A stretch of 35,552 nucleotides of DNA from an uncultured Dorea sp. (GTDB taxonomy: Bacteria; Bacillota; Clostridia; Lachnospirales; Lachnospiraceae): contig CAJURK010000033.1 in the NCBI GenBank assembly GCA_910588745.1, positions 1-35,552 of the forward strand, in the 5' to 3' direction. The notes beneath the pieces were generated by a model that was given only the letters and a program-made list of their open reading frames with translations, searched no databases and was not told where the DNA came from. The position numbers and the translations under genes were made by a program. Positions 9,104-17,030 of this stretch are shown here, one piece after another. Position 1 is the first letter of the stretch. Each line of letters begins with the position of its first letter.

Positions 9104-9137
9104 GGTAGAGACCTCGTTTCTTTCCAAAACTGTATTT

Positions 9138-10235
9138 TTAATGCTCATAAATAATGTAGCGATGCCGTTTCAGCAGAGCCGTCGCCTTTTCACAGGCTGC
9201 TTCATCGTAAAATTCGATACGCAGGACGCCTTCTTCAAATTCCCGGTTGTGGACGATTCCAACATTTTTGATATTAATTGTATTAGATGCCAAAATCGTA
9301 GCGATGGTGGCAATAGCACCGGACTCGTCGGGAATATCGCAAAAAACGCAGAAGGATTTCTGGATCAGTCCGCCGGAACCGTCGGGCATGGAGCTGCGGT
9401 AATTCCCCGCACGGCCGAACATGTCGTAGATTGCATCGGAGCGTCCCTGGTCAATCAGATCTTTTGCCTTCAGCAGAGTCTGTATGTAATCGTTTAAAAT
9501 CCGGGAAATATTCTCTTTGTTCTGTGTGCAGATATGCTGCCACATGATGGGAGAGGAGGATGCAATTCGGGTAATATCTTTGAATCCTCCCGCCGCCAGA
9601 TGTTTCATCAGTTCATCGGCCGTGTCGGTTTCACGGACGAAATTCACCAGGGACGCCGCAATAATATGGGGCAGATGGCTGATCGTCCCCGTGACCTGGT
9701 CATGCAGCCGAAAGTCCAGAACCAGAGGGATGGAGCGGAGATTTTTGATAAAAGCAGCGTAAGCTCTGGTTTTTGACGCCGGCGTTTTGGAAGAAGGCGT
9801 CAGTATGAAATATGCATTTTCAATTAATAAGGGTCTGGAATTTGCGAAACCGCTTTTTTCAGAACCGGCCATCGGGTGCCCGCCAATGAAATATTCTTCC
9901 AGTCCGAGCCTTACGGCTTCCTCATGGATGGGCGTTTTGACGCTTGCAACATCGGTCAGGATTAAATCCGGGTGGAGGTATGGAAGGAGCTGTTCCATGT
10001 ATGAGGTGTTATATGCGGCGGGGGCGCACAGGAAGATATACAGGCAGTCCCTGAAATTGTTATCAACGGACGTGCAGGCAACGTGGATTACAGAGTCTTT
10101 CGTTGCGTCGGCAAGCGTTTCCTTATCATGATCAAAAGCAATAATTTCATAATCGGGATAGTATCGGCGGATTGCCCTTGCGATAGAGCCGCCAATGAGT
10201 CCGAGTCCGATAAAGCCGATTTTCTTTGAGTCCAT
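9138..10235 (-). CDS. tyrA: Prephenate dehydrogenase with ACT domain
   Basis: The enzyme oxidatively decarboxylates prephenate to 4-hydroxyphenylpyruvate in tyrosine synthesis. The 365-residue product begins with the NAD-binding turn GFIGLGLIGGSIARAI (about residues 7-22) and has the family block GGHPMAGSEKSG with the catalytic-region histidine near residue 120. It then has a helical dimerisation region and a C-terminal ACT domain from about residue 290, which in relatives binds tyrosine for feedback inhibition. A GAAGGGAAG ribosome site precedes ATG 10235. The gene heads a two-gene tyrA-aroA transcript. Confidence 0.95.
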   Translation of the reverse strand: MDSKKIGFIGLGLIGGSIARAIRRYYPDYEIIAFDHDKETLADATKDSVIHVACTSVDNNFRDCLYIFLCAPAAYNTSYMEQLLPYLHPDLILTDVASVKTPIHEEAVRLGLEEYFIGGHPMAGSEKSGFANSRPLLIENAYFILTPSSKTPASKTRAYAAFIKNLRSIPLVLDFRLHDQVTGTISHLPHIIAASLVNFVRETDTADELMKHLAAGGFKDITRIASSSPIMWQHICTQNKENISRILNDYIQTLLKAKDLIDQGRSDAIYDMFGRAGNYRSSMPDGSGGLIQKSFCVFCDIPDESGAIATIATILASNTINIKNVGIVHNREFEEGVLRIEFYDEAACEKATALLKRHRYIIYEH

Positions 10236-10267
10236 AACTGTACTTCCCTTCGTTTTTTTCTGAAAAT

Positions 10268-10296
10268 ATTTTAAGCGAGAATAGATATCCTGTCAA
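10268..10296 (-). promoter_or_regulatory. Promoter of tyrA-aroA
   Basis: On the minus strand TTGACA (10296-10291) is separated by 17 bases from TAAAAT (10273-10268), close to the sigma-A consensus. It sits about 30 bases before the tyrA start. Confidence 0.75.
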
Positions 10297-10369
10297 CTGC
10301 AAAGGTTACTGCGAAGGGAGTGAACGATGTCGGGCGAGATGCACAATTTGTGAAAAAATGATAAAAGAG

Positions 10370-10398
10370 TTGTAACACGGGAGAAAATTTAGTACAAT
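10370..10398 (+). promoter_or_regulatory. Promoter of the EF-G-like gene
   Basis: TTGTAA at 10370-10375 and TACAAT at 10393-10398 are spaced by 17 bases. Transcription would begin at about 10405, on top of the upstream in-frame ATG. This supports translation from ATG 10435 instead. Confidence 0.75.
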
Positions 10399-10434
10399 AT
10401 ATCCATGAGAACTTATATTAAGGAGGCAGCGAAT

Positions 10435-12510
10435 ATGAAGGTATACAGAACAGACGAGATCAGAAACGTAGTTCTGCTGGGACATGGAGGATGTGGAAAG
10501 ACAAGTCTTGTCGAGGCCATGGCTTATGTATCAGGCGCATCAAACCGTATGGGCAAGGTGTCCGACGGCAATACGATCAGCGATTTTGATAAAGAGGAAC
10601 AGAAACGCGGATTCTCAATTGGTACAACCCTGATTCCGATTGAGTGGGAGAAGGCAAAGATTAATGTGTTGGATACTCCCGGATATTTTGATTTTGTCGG
10701 CGAGGCGGAAGAGGCGGCCAGCGCGGCGGATGCGGCTATTATCGTAGTATCCGGCAAAGCAGGCGTGGAAGTGGGAACGGAGAAAGCATGGGAACTGTGC
10801 GATAAGTATAATCTGCCCCGTATGGTATATGTAACCGAGATGGATGTAGATGACGCAAGCTTCCGTCAGATTGTAGAAGATTTGACAGAGAGATACGGTA
10901 AGATGATCGCGCCGCATTTTTCACCGATCCGTGAGAATGAGAAGCTGGTAGGATATGTGAATATTATTAAGAATGCCGGCAGAAAATATACGGGCATTGG
11001 TACGAGAGAAGAGTGCGAGATTCCGGATTACTGTATGGAGTATGTAGAGAATTACCGTGAAAAGCTCCTGGAGTCCGTTGCCGAGACAAGCGACGAGTTT
11101 ATGGACAGATATTTTGAGGGCGACGAATTCTCAGTGGAGGAAATCCGCGCCGCAATGCGTACGGAAGTGATGGGCGGCAGTATCGTTCCGGTTGCCATGG
11201 GTTCCAATATCCAGGCTCAGGGGGTAGCAAATCTCTTGTCGGATATTGTTCGGTTTTTCCCAAGTCCGGACTGCAGAGAGTGTATGGGTATTAACCGTAC
11301 TACGAACGAGATGTTTGAAGCGAACTATAACTTTGCCGCTGCAAAAAGCGCGTACGTATTTAAGACCATGGTGGATCCGTTTATTGGAAAGTATTCGTTC
11401 ATTAAAGTATGCTCCGGCGTATTAAAGGGCGACGACGTACTGTACAACGCAGGCGCTGAGACGGAGGAGAAGCTTGGTAAAATCTATACCATGTGCGGCA
11501 ACAAGCCGATGGAAGTAAGCGAGATGTTTGCCGGCGATATCGGCGCAATTGCAAAGCTTTCCAGCACGAAGACCGGAGACACCCTGTCTACCAAGGCTAA
11601 TCAGGTTCTGTTTGGAAAGACCGAATATTCTAAGCCGTATACATATATGAAGTATTCCTGTAAAAATAAAGGAGATGAGGACAAAGTATCTCAGGCTCTG
11701 CAGAGGATGATGGCGGAAGATGTTACCATCAAGGCGGTCAACGACAGCGAAAACCGCCAGACGCTGCTCTATGGCATGGGCGATCAGCATCTTGAGATTA
11801 TCGCAAGTAAGCTGGCGGCAAGATATAAGTGTGAGATTATGTTAGAGACGCCGAAGGTTGCGTTCCGCGAGACTTTAAAAAAGAACTCGGACGTAGATAC
11901 AAAATATAAGAAGCAGTCCGGCGGACATGGGCAGTACGGCCATGTTAAGATGAAATTTGAACCGTCCGGAGATTTGGAAACTCCGTTCGTATTTGAAGAG
12001 GTGGTAGTAGGCGGAGCAGTTCCGAAGAATTACTTCCCGGCTGTAGAAAAGGGACTTCAGGAATCCGTTCTTAAGGGGCCTCTGGCCGGATATCCGGTAG
12101 TGGGTGTGAAAGCGACTCTATATGACGGCTCATACCATCCGGTGGACTCTTCGGAGATGGCGTTTAAGACAGCGACGATTCAGGCGTTTAAGAAAGGCTT
12201 TATGGAAGCCGGCCCGGTACTCTTAGAGCCAATCGCATCGGTGAAGGTTACCGTTCCGGATGATTACACCGGCGACGTTATGGGAGATTTGAATAAGCGC
12301 CGGGGTCGCGTGCTGGGGATGAATCCGGTAGGCGGAGGCCGTACGGTGATTGAGGCGGACGTGCCGATGACCGGTATGTTTGGATATTGTACCGTACTTC
12401 GCTCTATGACAGGCGGAAGAGGCACTTACGAGTATGAATTTGCCCGCTATGAGCAGGCTCCGTCCGATGTACAGGAAGCAGAGATTGCGAAGCGTGCGGC
12501 GGAAGAGTAG
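10435..12510 (+). CDS. Elongation factor G-like translational GTPase
   Basis: The 691-residue product has the whole EF-G layout: G domain, domain II, domains III-V, with a domain IV stretch SGGHGQYGHVKMKFEP. The start is ATG 10435 behind AAGGAGG; an earlier ATG at 10405 falls on the transcription start. G1 is GHGGCGKT (16-23) and G3 is DTPG (80-83). The G4 motif, NKMD in canonical EF-G, reads TEMD at 134-137, so the guanine-specificity Asn and Lys are both replaced while Asp stays. It is therefore a divergent paralogue (FusA2-like/EF-G-like) and not the housekeeping fusA, which normally lies with rpsL-rpsG-tuf. It stands alone between its own promoter and terminator. Possible roles in ribosome recycling or stress translation are inference. 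Confidence 0.85.
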   Translation: MKVYRTDEIRNVVLLGHGGCGKTSLVEAMAYVSGASNRMGKVSDGNTISDFDKEEQKRGFSIGTTLIPIEWEKAKINVLDTPGYFDFVGEAEEAASAADAAIIVVSGKAGVEVGTEKAWELCDKYNLPRMVYVTEMDVDDASFRQIVEDLTERYGKMIAPHFSPIRENEKLVGYVNIIKNAGRKYTGIGTREECEIPDYCMEYVENYREKLLESVAETSDEFMDRYFEGDEFSVEEIRAAMRTEVMGGSIVPVAMGSNIQAQGVANLLSDIVRFFPSPDCRECMGINRTTNEMFEANYNFAAAKSAYVFKTMVDPFIGKYSFIKVCSGVLKGDDVLYNAGAETEEKLGKIYTMCGNKPMEVSEMFAGDIGAIAKLSSTKTGDTLSTKANQVLFGKTEYSKPYTYMKYSCKNKGDEDKVSQALQRMMAEDVTIKAVNDSENRQTLLYGMGDQHLEIIASKLAARYKCEIMLETPKVAFRETLKKNSDVDTKYKKQSGGHGQYGHVKMKFEPSGDLETPFVFEEVVVGGAVPKNYFPAVEKGLQESVLKGPLAGYPVVGVKATLYDGSYHPVDSSEMAFKTATIQAFKKGFMEAGPVLLEPIASVKVTVPDDYTGDVMGDLNKRRGRVLGMNPVGGGRTVIEADVPMTGMFGYCTVLRSMTGGRGTYEYEFARYEQAPSDVQEAEIAKRAAEE

Positions 12511-12535
12511 GAAGATTCAGAGATTCTATATTTAC

Positions 12536-12564
12536 AGGGATGTGCCTCGGCACATCCCTTTTTA
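12536..12564 (+). terminator. Terminator of the EF-G-like gene
   Basis: Arms agggatgtgcc and ggcacatccct pair perfectly around a two-base loop and are followed by TTTTT. Confidence 0.9.
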
Positions 12565-12670
12565 CAGTATGACGGGTATTCTAGTTTGTGGAAAATGTCC
12601 GGTGTGGCTGTCGGCGTTTTTGCTGATCAGGCAGTAAAGAGGGGGTTAAAGGTGGTTAAATTCTTTCTGG

Positions 12671-13034
12671 CTGAACAGTTCGGAGGCGTTTGCGGCAATT
12701 AAGACGGTGAAGAAGTATGGAACGTTGGTTTCCTATGATTTGAACTACCGCCCTTCCATGTGGAGCGCTATCGGAGGACAGGCAAAGGTTCAGGAAGTGA
12801 ATAAGGAGATTGCAAAATATGTAGATGTCATGATTGGAAATGAGGAAGATTTTACCGCCTGCTTAGGATTTGAAATTGAGGGAAATGAAGCGGACTTAAA
12901 AGAATTGAATCTGGACGGTTACCGGAAAATGTTTAACGAAGCGGCAAAAGCTTATCCGAATTTTAAGGCGGTCGCGACGGCGCTGCGCACGGTGAAAACA
13001 GCTACCGTCAACGGCTGGAGCGCGATCTGCTGGG
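12671..13034 (+). pseudogene. PfkB sugar kinase (KdgK-like), central fragment
   Basis: The frame encodes LNSSEAFAAIKTVKKYGTLV, then SYDLNYRPSMWS, KYVDVMIGNEEDFTACLGF and ATALRTVKTATVNGWSAICW. These are the middle part of a 2-keto-3-deoxygluconate kinase-like PfkB protein. Both ends are missing: there is no N-terminal sugar-binding part upstream, and the ATP-binding GAGDSF region near the C-terminus is lost. The frame after CWA continues into unrelated sequence (GGAGAKV in another frame) up to a stop at 13087. No start codon or ribosome site fits. It appears to be a deletion remnant of a pectin/hexuronate catabolic cluster. Confidence 0.7.
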
Positions 13035-13092
13035 CGGCGCGGGCGCAAAAGTGCAGCGCTGATAACAGAAAAATGACGGAGGGGTAAATGCG

Positions 13093-13290
13093 ATGAAATT
13101 TATTACGATCGGAGAGATACTGCTTCGTCTGACGCCGCCTGATTACGGGAATATACGGATGGCCAACAGTTTCCAGGCAAGTTATGGGGGGAAGCGAGGC
13201 GAATATAGCGCTGGTTTTGGCAATTCCGTGTGCTTAATTCCGTGTGCTTATCGCGTTATGCCTTGCAGGCGCAGTGCAAAAGTGTTATAA
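13093..13290 (+). pseudogene. PfkB sugar kinase (KdgK-like), N-terminal fragment
   Basis: ATG 13093 lies behind GGAGGGG and starts MKFITIGEILLRLTPPDYGN, followed by IRMANSFQASYGG, the standard opening of KdgK-type kinases. Just after the YGG turn a frameshift occurs in a G6 run at about 13187. Removing one G restores GGSEANIALVLA, the expected continuation. A 14-bp tandem duplication of aattccgtgtgctt (13222-13249) then ends the similarity. The order is reversed relative to the intact gene, since the central fragment lies upstream. Two tandem kinase genes collapsed by deletion would explain this. Confidence 0.7.
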
Positions 13291-13291
13291 T
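13263..13291 (+). promoter_or_regulatory. Promoter of the 531-residue membrane protein gene
   Basis: TTGCAG (13263-13268) and TATAAT (13286-13291) are spaced by 17 bases, inside the end of the kinase fragment. Confidence 0.65.
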
Positions 13292-13341
13292 GCTATGATA
13301 TTAAGCAGCGATATGTTGCGCTATATGAAAGGACAAATAAA

Positions 13342-14937
13342 ATGAAAACAACCAAAAAGGTTACGATTGCAGTTGTACTGGCGCTTTTGGCGGGTATCTA
13401 TTATTACGTTTCCCTGCCGGCTATTAATATCCATTCTTCGGATACCTGGTTTTTTATCCTGGGGTTTGTGGCGGTAATTCTGGCCTGGTATATTATCCGT
13501 AAAAGGCTGAAACCCCAGGAAATCCGGGAATCGAAAGTGGCAAAATGGCTGATCCGGCTTCTGCTTGCGATCGGCGTGATTTATGTAATAGGAAGCATCT
13601 TGTCTTCTCCGATTGTGAACGCGAAAAAATACCAAAAACTGATGAAGGTGAAAGAAGGGAATTTTACAGACGATGTAGAGCAGATTTCCTTTGATAAGGT
13701 ACCGCTTCTTGACAAGGATACTGCGGAGATTTTGGGCGACAGGAAGATGGGGAGCATGGTAGAGATGGTTTCTCAGTTCGAGGCTGACGATATTTACAGC
13801 CAGATTAATTATAAGGAACGCCCGGTGCGGGTGACGCCCTTAAAATACGCAAGCTTTATCAAATGGATTACCAACCAGTCGGAAGGAATCCCGGCATATA
13901 TCCGAATTGATATGGCCAGCCAGAATACGGAGCTTGTGAAGCTGGAGGAAGGAATTAAATATTCGGCCAGCGAGTATCTGAACCGGAATATTTACAGGCA
14001 TCTGAGATTTCAGTACCCCACCTATATTTTCGGAACGTTGAGCTTTGAGATTGACGATGACGGCGTGCCATACTGGATTGCGCCGGTGAAAAAGTTTAAT
14101 ATCGGCCTGTTCGGCGGTGAGACCGTAGGCAAGGTAGTACTCTGTAATGCGGTGACCGGAGACTGCACGGCGTATGAGATAGACGAGGCTCCGCAGTGGA
14201 TTGACCGCGCGTATTCTGCAGATCTACTGGTGAGTTTATTTGATTACTACGGAACATTAAAGCATGGTTTCCTGAACAGCGTTTTAGGCCAGAGGGATTG
14301 TCTTAGGACAACTTCCGGGTACAATTATCTGGCGCTGGACGACGATGTTTGGATGTATACGGGAGTTACTTCGGTAAATGGCGATCAGTCTAATGTGGGA
14401 TTCATGCTGTCCAATCAGCGAACCATGGAAACGAAATATTACGAAGTGGAAGGAGCGACCGAAGCGGCGGCGATGGAATCGGCCCAGGGCCAGGTACAGA
14501 ACCTTCATTATACGGCGACATTTCCGCTGCTGTTAAATCTCCAGGATGAGCCGACCTATTTTATTGCGCTGAAAGATGATGCGGGACTGGTGAAAAAGTA
14601 CGCTTTGGTAAATGTACAAAAGTATCAGATTGTTGCGATCGGAGATACGGTCAGCGAGTGTGAAGAGAGTTATCTGAAACTTTTGTATACCAACGGCATT
14701 AAGGAAACGGCAGAAGACACCAGAGAGGTGCTGGTTGTTACAGGTAAGATTGAGAAGATTGCGCAGAGCGTCATTGACGGGAATTCCCATTATTATCTGA
14801 TGGTAGAAGGATCGAATGATATTTTTGATGTTCCGGTGGCAGAGTATATTGATATTATCCGGTATGATATCGGGCAGGAGATTACGATGGAATACAAGGA
14901 AGGCGAGAAGACAAATACAGTATTATCAGTAAAATGA
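13342..14937 (+). CDS. Unrecognised membrane protein
   Basis: I do not recognise a named family. The 531-residue product starts at ATG 13342 behind AAAGGAC. Three hydrophobic helices occupy about residues 7-24, 32-50 and 72-92. A soluble region of about 430 residues follows, with repeated strand-like patterns such as YIFGTLSFEIDDDGVPYWIA and YYLMVEGSNDIFDVPVAEYI. The last 70 residues (VLVVTGKIEKIAQSVIDGNS and onward) look like a small beta-barrel of the OB type, which is inference from the pattern only. It has its own promoter and a terminator, so it is a single-gene unit. Frame, codon use and length indicate a real gene. Confidence 0.8.
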   Translation: MKTTKKVTIAVVLALLAGIYYYVSLPAINIHSSDTWFFILGFVAVILAWYIIRKRLKPQEIRESKVAKWLIRLLLAIGVIYVIGSILSSPIVNAKKYQKLMKVKEGNFTDDVEQISFDKVPLLDKDTAEILGDRKMGSMVEMVSQFEADDIYSQINYKERPVRVTPLKYASFIKWITNQSEGIPAYIRIDMASQNTELVKLEEGIKYSASEYLNRNIYRHLRFQYPTYIFGTLSFEIDDDGVPYWIAPVKKFNIGLFGGETVGKVVLCNAVTGDCTAYEIDEAPQWIDRAYSADLLVSLFDYYGTLKHGFLNSVLGQRDCLRTTSGYNYLALDDDVWMYTGVTSVNGDQSNVGFMLSNQRTMETKYYEVEGATEAAAMESAQGQVQNLHYTATFPLLLNLQDEPTYFIALKDDAGLVKKYALVNVQKYQIVAIGDTVSECEESYLKLLYTNGIKETAEDTREVLVVTGKIEKIAQSVIDGNSHYYLMVEGSNDIFDVPVAEYIDIIRYDIGQEITMEYKEGEKTNTVLSVK

Positions 14938-14940
14938 GAC

Positions 14941-14977
14941 GGAACAGTTCGGCCGTAAGGCTGAACTGTTCTGTTGT
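14941..14977 (+). terminator. Terminator of the membrane protein gene
   Basis: aacagttcggcc and ggctgaactgtt form a near-perfect 12-bp stem with a GTAA loop, followed by a T-rich run. Confidence 0.85.
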
Positions 14978-14998
14978 CGGGGATGCGAGGGAGAGTAC

Positions 14999-15934
14999 AT
15001 GAGATTAAGTATACTGTTGGCAGGGCAGATCGGGGTTTTGTTTCTGGTTGCATTTGCAGGATTTTTGATTGTAAAATACGAGATATTAAGAGAAGACGAC
15101 AGTAAAGTGATTTCTTGGCTGGTGGCTTATGTGCTGTCGCCCTGTGTGATTATCAAATCCTTTCAGATAGATTTCACGGCGGAGAAGCTGAAAGGAATGG
15201 GGATAGCGGTAGCGGCCGCAATAGCGGTACAGGTTATTTTTATGGCGGGCTGCAGGCTGCTTGCAAAGCCGCTGCATTTGACGCCGATTGAGCGGGCGTC
15301 GGTGATTTATTCTAACTGCGGAAATCTGATTGTGCCTCTGGTGTCTTTTGTGCTGGGAGAAGAGTGGGTCTTTTATACCTGCGCCTATGTGATGATATCG
15401 ACGGTTCTGACGTGGACGCATATGCAGTCTATGTTAAGCAGGGGGAGAGGGAATGGAAATCTGAAAAATATCATCTTGAATCCGAATATTATTGCTATAG
15501 TGATTGGCTTGCTTCTGTTTTTTTCCGGATTTCGTATTCCGGAAATGTTAGAGAGCGCTATTGACGGATTTGGAGGCGCGATCGGCCCGGTTAGTATGCT
15601 GGTCGTGGGAATGCTGATTGGAAATATGGATTTGAAATGGGTATTTACAAGAAAGAGACCCTATCTGATCAGCCTGTTCCGGCTGGCGGTATTTCCGGTG
15701 ATTACGGCGAGTTTGTTTGCCTTTGTCGTGCGGATGGGGATTCATCCCGACGCCAGATATATTCTGCTGGTTTCGCTTCTGGCAGCAAGCGCGCCGGTGG
15801 CAGTGATGGTAACACAGATCACACAGATTTACGACGGGGACGCCAGGTATGCCAGCGTTATTAATGTAATGTCGGTTATTTTCTGTATTATCAGTATGCC
15901 TTTGGTGGTATTGCTGTATGAAAGTTTGTGTTAA
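14999..15934 (+). CDS. AEC family transporter
   Basis: The 311-residue protein has about ten membrane helices in two five-helix halves, as in the auxin efflux carrier (AEC) family PF03547. Characteristic stretches are the broken helix YSNCGNLIVPLVSFVLGEEW near residue 105 and the C-terminal AASAPVAVMVTQITQIYDGD. Bacterial members carry small carboxylates such as malate or malonate, but the substrate here cannot be told. The start at ATG 14999 has GGGAGAG upstream. The gene sits between two terminators and is likely transcribed alone. Confidence 0.9.
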   Translation: MRLSILLAGQIGVLFLVAFAGFLIVKYEILREDDSKVISWLVAYVLSPCVIIKSFQIDFTAEKLKGMGIAVAAAIAVQVIFMAGCRLLAKPLHLTPIERASVIYSNCGNLIVPLVSFVLGEEWVFYTCAYVMISTVLTWTHMQSMLSRGRGNGNLKNIILNPNIIAIVIGLLLFFSGFRIPEMLESAIDGFGGAIGPVSMLVVGMLIGNMDLKWVFTRKRPYLISLFRLAVFPVITASLFAFVVRMGIHPDARYILLVSLLAASAPVAVMVTQITQIYDGDARYASVINVMSVIFCIISMPLVVLLYESLC

Positions 15935-15939
15935 TTCTA

Positions 15940-15982
15940 GGCCGCGCAGTTCTTTTGCAGGCGCGGCTGCGTCTGCATTTTA
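15940..15982 (+). terminator. Probable terminator of the AEC gene
   Basis: gccgcgc and gcgcggc form a stem around a 13-base loop shortly after the stop; a short T run follows about 14 bases later, so efficiency is uncertain. Confidence 0.5.
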
Positions 15983-16011
15983 CAAATTTTGAAACGTTTT
16001 GAATAAAGAAG

Positions 16012-16060
16012 AAAAAAGACTTCCGGGAGACGATATCTGCTCCGCGGAAGTCTTTTTGTT
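16012..16060. terminator. Bidirectional terminator
   Basis: aaaaagacttccg and cggaagtcttttt pair over 13 bases, with T runs on the 3' side in both orientations. It can end both the AEC transcript and the minus-strand P-loop gene. Confidence 0.85.
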
Positions 16061-16089
16061 TTGCTTATTTAAGAAAACGGTTCGTTATA

Positions 16090-16512
16090 TTATGCGATAA
16101 AATTGCATCCCTGGAATGCTTCGTCAGTCAAATCGTCTTGTTTAGCGCTGAGGCTTACGTAGAAATCAACGCCGCACTCTGCTGAAAGCTGTTTTAACCT
16201 TGCGATAAATACCGGAATCTTATCCAGGCTAAATTCTGCCTGTTTCATAAGACCGTCGATAAATACACACTCTAAATCGTGATTTGCGCTGTACATTCCA
16301 TATAAGAATCCGATATAACCATCTGTGTTTGTGATTGCCGGGTAGTCGTCCATACATACCACACGAATGGAAAAGCCTACATTCCTCGTATCACGATGGC
16401 TATTCTTTAAGAATACAAGATTACCTTTGCAAGCCTTTACCTGCTCGTTGGCAAGATCCATCATCTTCTGTGTCTTTCCGCTGCCTTTTGGGCCTGTTAA
16501 TAAATTTACCAT
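16090..16512 (-). CDS. Small P-loop ATP-binding protein
   Basis: The 140-residue product begins MVNLLTGPKGSGKTQKMMDL, with a Walker A motif at residues 7-14, and has a Walker B-like ECVFIDGL near residue 84. The fold suggests a short RecA/ASCE-type nucleotide-binding domain with little else. The open frame reaches a TTG at 16521, but ATG 16512 lies nine bases behind AAAGGAG and is preferred. It has its own strong promoter and terminator and no operon partner. I cannot name the function; a role as a small regulatory ATPase is only a guess. Confidence 0.8.
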   Translation of the reverse strand: MVNLLTGPKGSGKTQKMMDLANEQVKACKGNLVFLKNSHRDTRNVGFSIRVVCMDDYPAITNTDGYIGFLYGMYSANHDLECVFIDGLMKQAEFSLDKIPVFIARLKQLSAECGVDFYVSLSAKQDDLTDEAFQGCNFIA

Positions 16513-16576
16513 TGGAAACAACTCCTTTTATGTAGATATTTTTGAGTAGCTTTTGTCGCTCAACTTCTATAATTCC

Positions 16577-16605
16577 ATTATACACGAAAGAGACAGAAGG
16601 GACAA
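16577..16605 (-). promoter_or_regulatory. Promoter of the small P-loop gene
   Basis: On the minus strand TTGTCC (16605-16600) and TATAAT (16582-16577) are spaced by 17 bases. Confidence 0.8.
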
Positions 16606-16653
16606 CTAAAAAAAGAATGAATTTGTAAGCGGCTTATGATTTGTAACTATTGC

Positions 16654-16682
16654 TTGACTTCTGCCTTGTTTCTACTTATAAT
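16654..16682 (+). promoter_or_regulatory. Promoter of the leuS leader
   Basis: TTGACT (16654-16659) and TATAAT (16677-16682) are spaced by 17 bases. This gives a leader of about 340 bases before leuS. Confidence 0.85.
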
Positions 16683-16689
16683 AAAGCGT

Positions 16690-16968
16690 ATGTAGAGAAA
16701 AGAGAAAAACAGAGATGAGGAGTAGTAAGAGCCTATCGTTTTCAGAGAGCTGCCGGGCGGTGCGAGGCAGAAGCGTAATCTCCCAACTCGCCTCGGAGTT
16801 CTGTCGGTGAGCGGGAGAGTACGGATGCACGAAGATTCTCTTTAGTTAGCCGGCGGCGGGACTTCCCGTTACAGAAGCAATAAGTGCATGCAGCTATAGC
16901 TGTGTGAATAAGAGTGGTACCACGGAATTCAGCCTTTTCGTCTCTTGCGGGATGAGAGGCTTTTTCAT
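16690..16968 (+). promoter_or_regulatory. T-box leader controlling leuS
   Basis: T-box leaders bind uncharged tRNA and allow readthrough into an aminoacyl-tRNA synthetase gene. The conserved T-box sequence is at 16911-16925 (agagtggtaccacgg). It is followed by a hairpin ending in gagaggc and TTTTT at about 16932-16966, the terminator that competes with the antiterminator. Upstream, the stem I features gaggagtagtaa and gggcggtgcgaggcag are visible at about 16715-16770. By position it should sense leucyl-tRNA; I could not fix the specifier codon by eye. Confidence 0.9.
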
Positions 16969-17030
16969 TCTACAATGGTTTTTAGGATGAACCACAGGAA
17001 AGAATATAGATAGGAAAGGAAGGAAAATTT

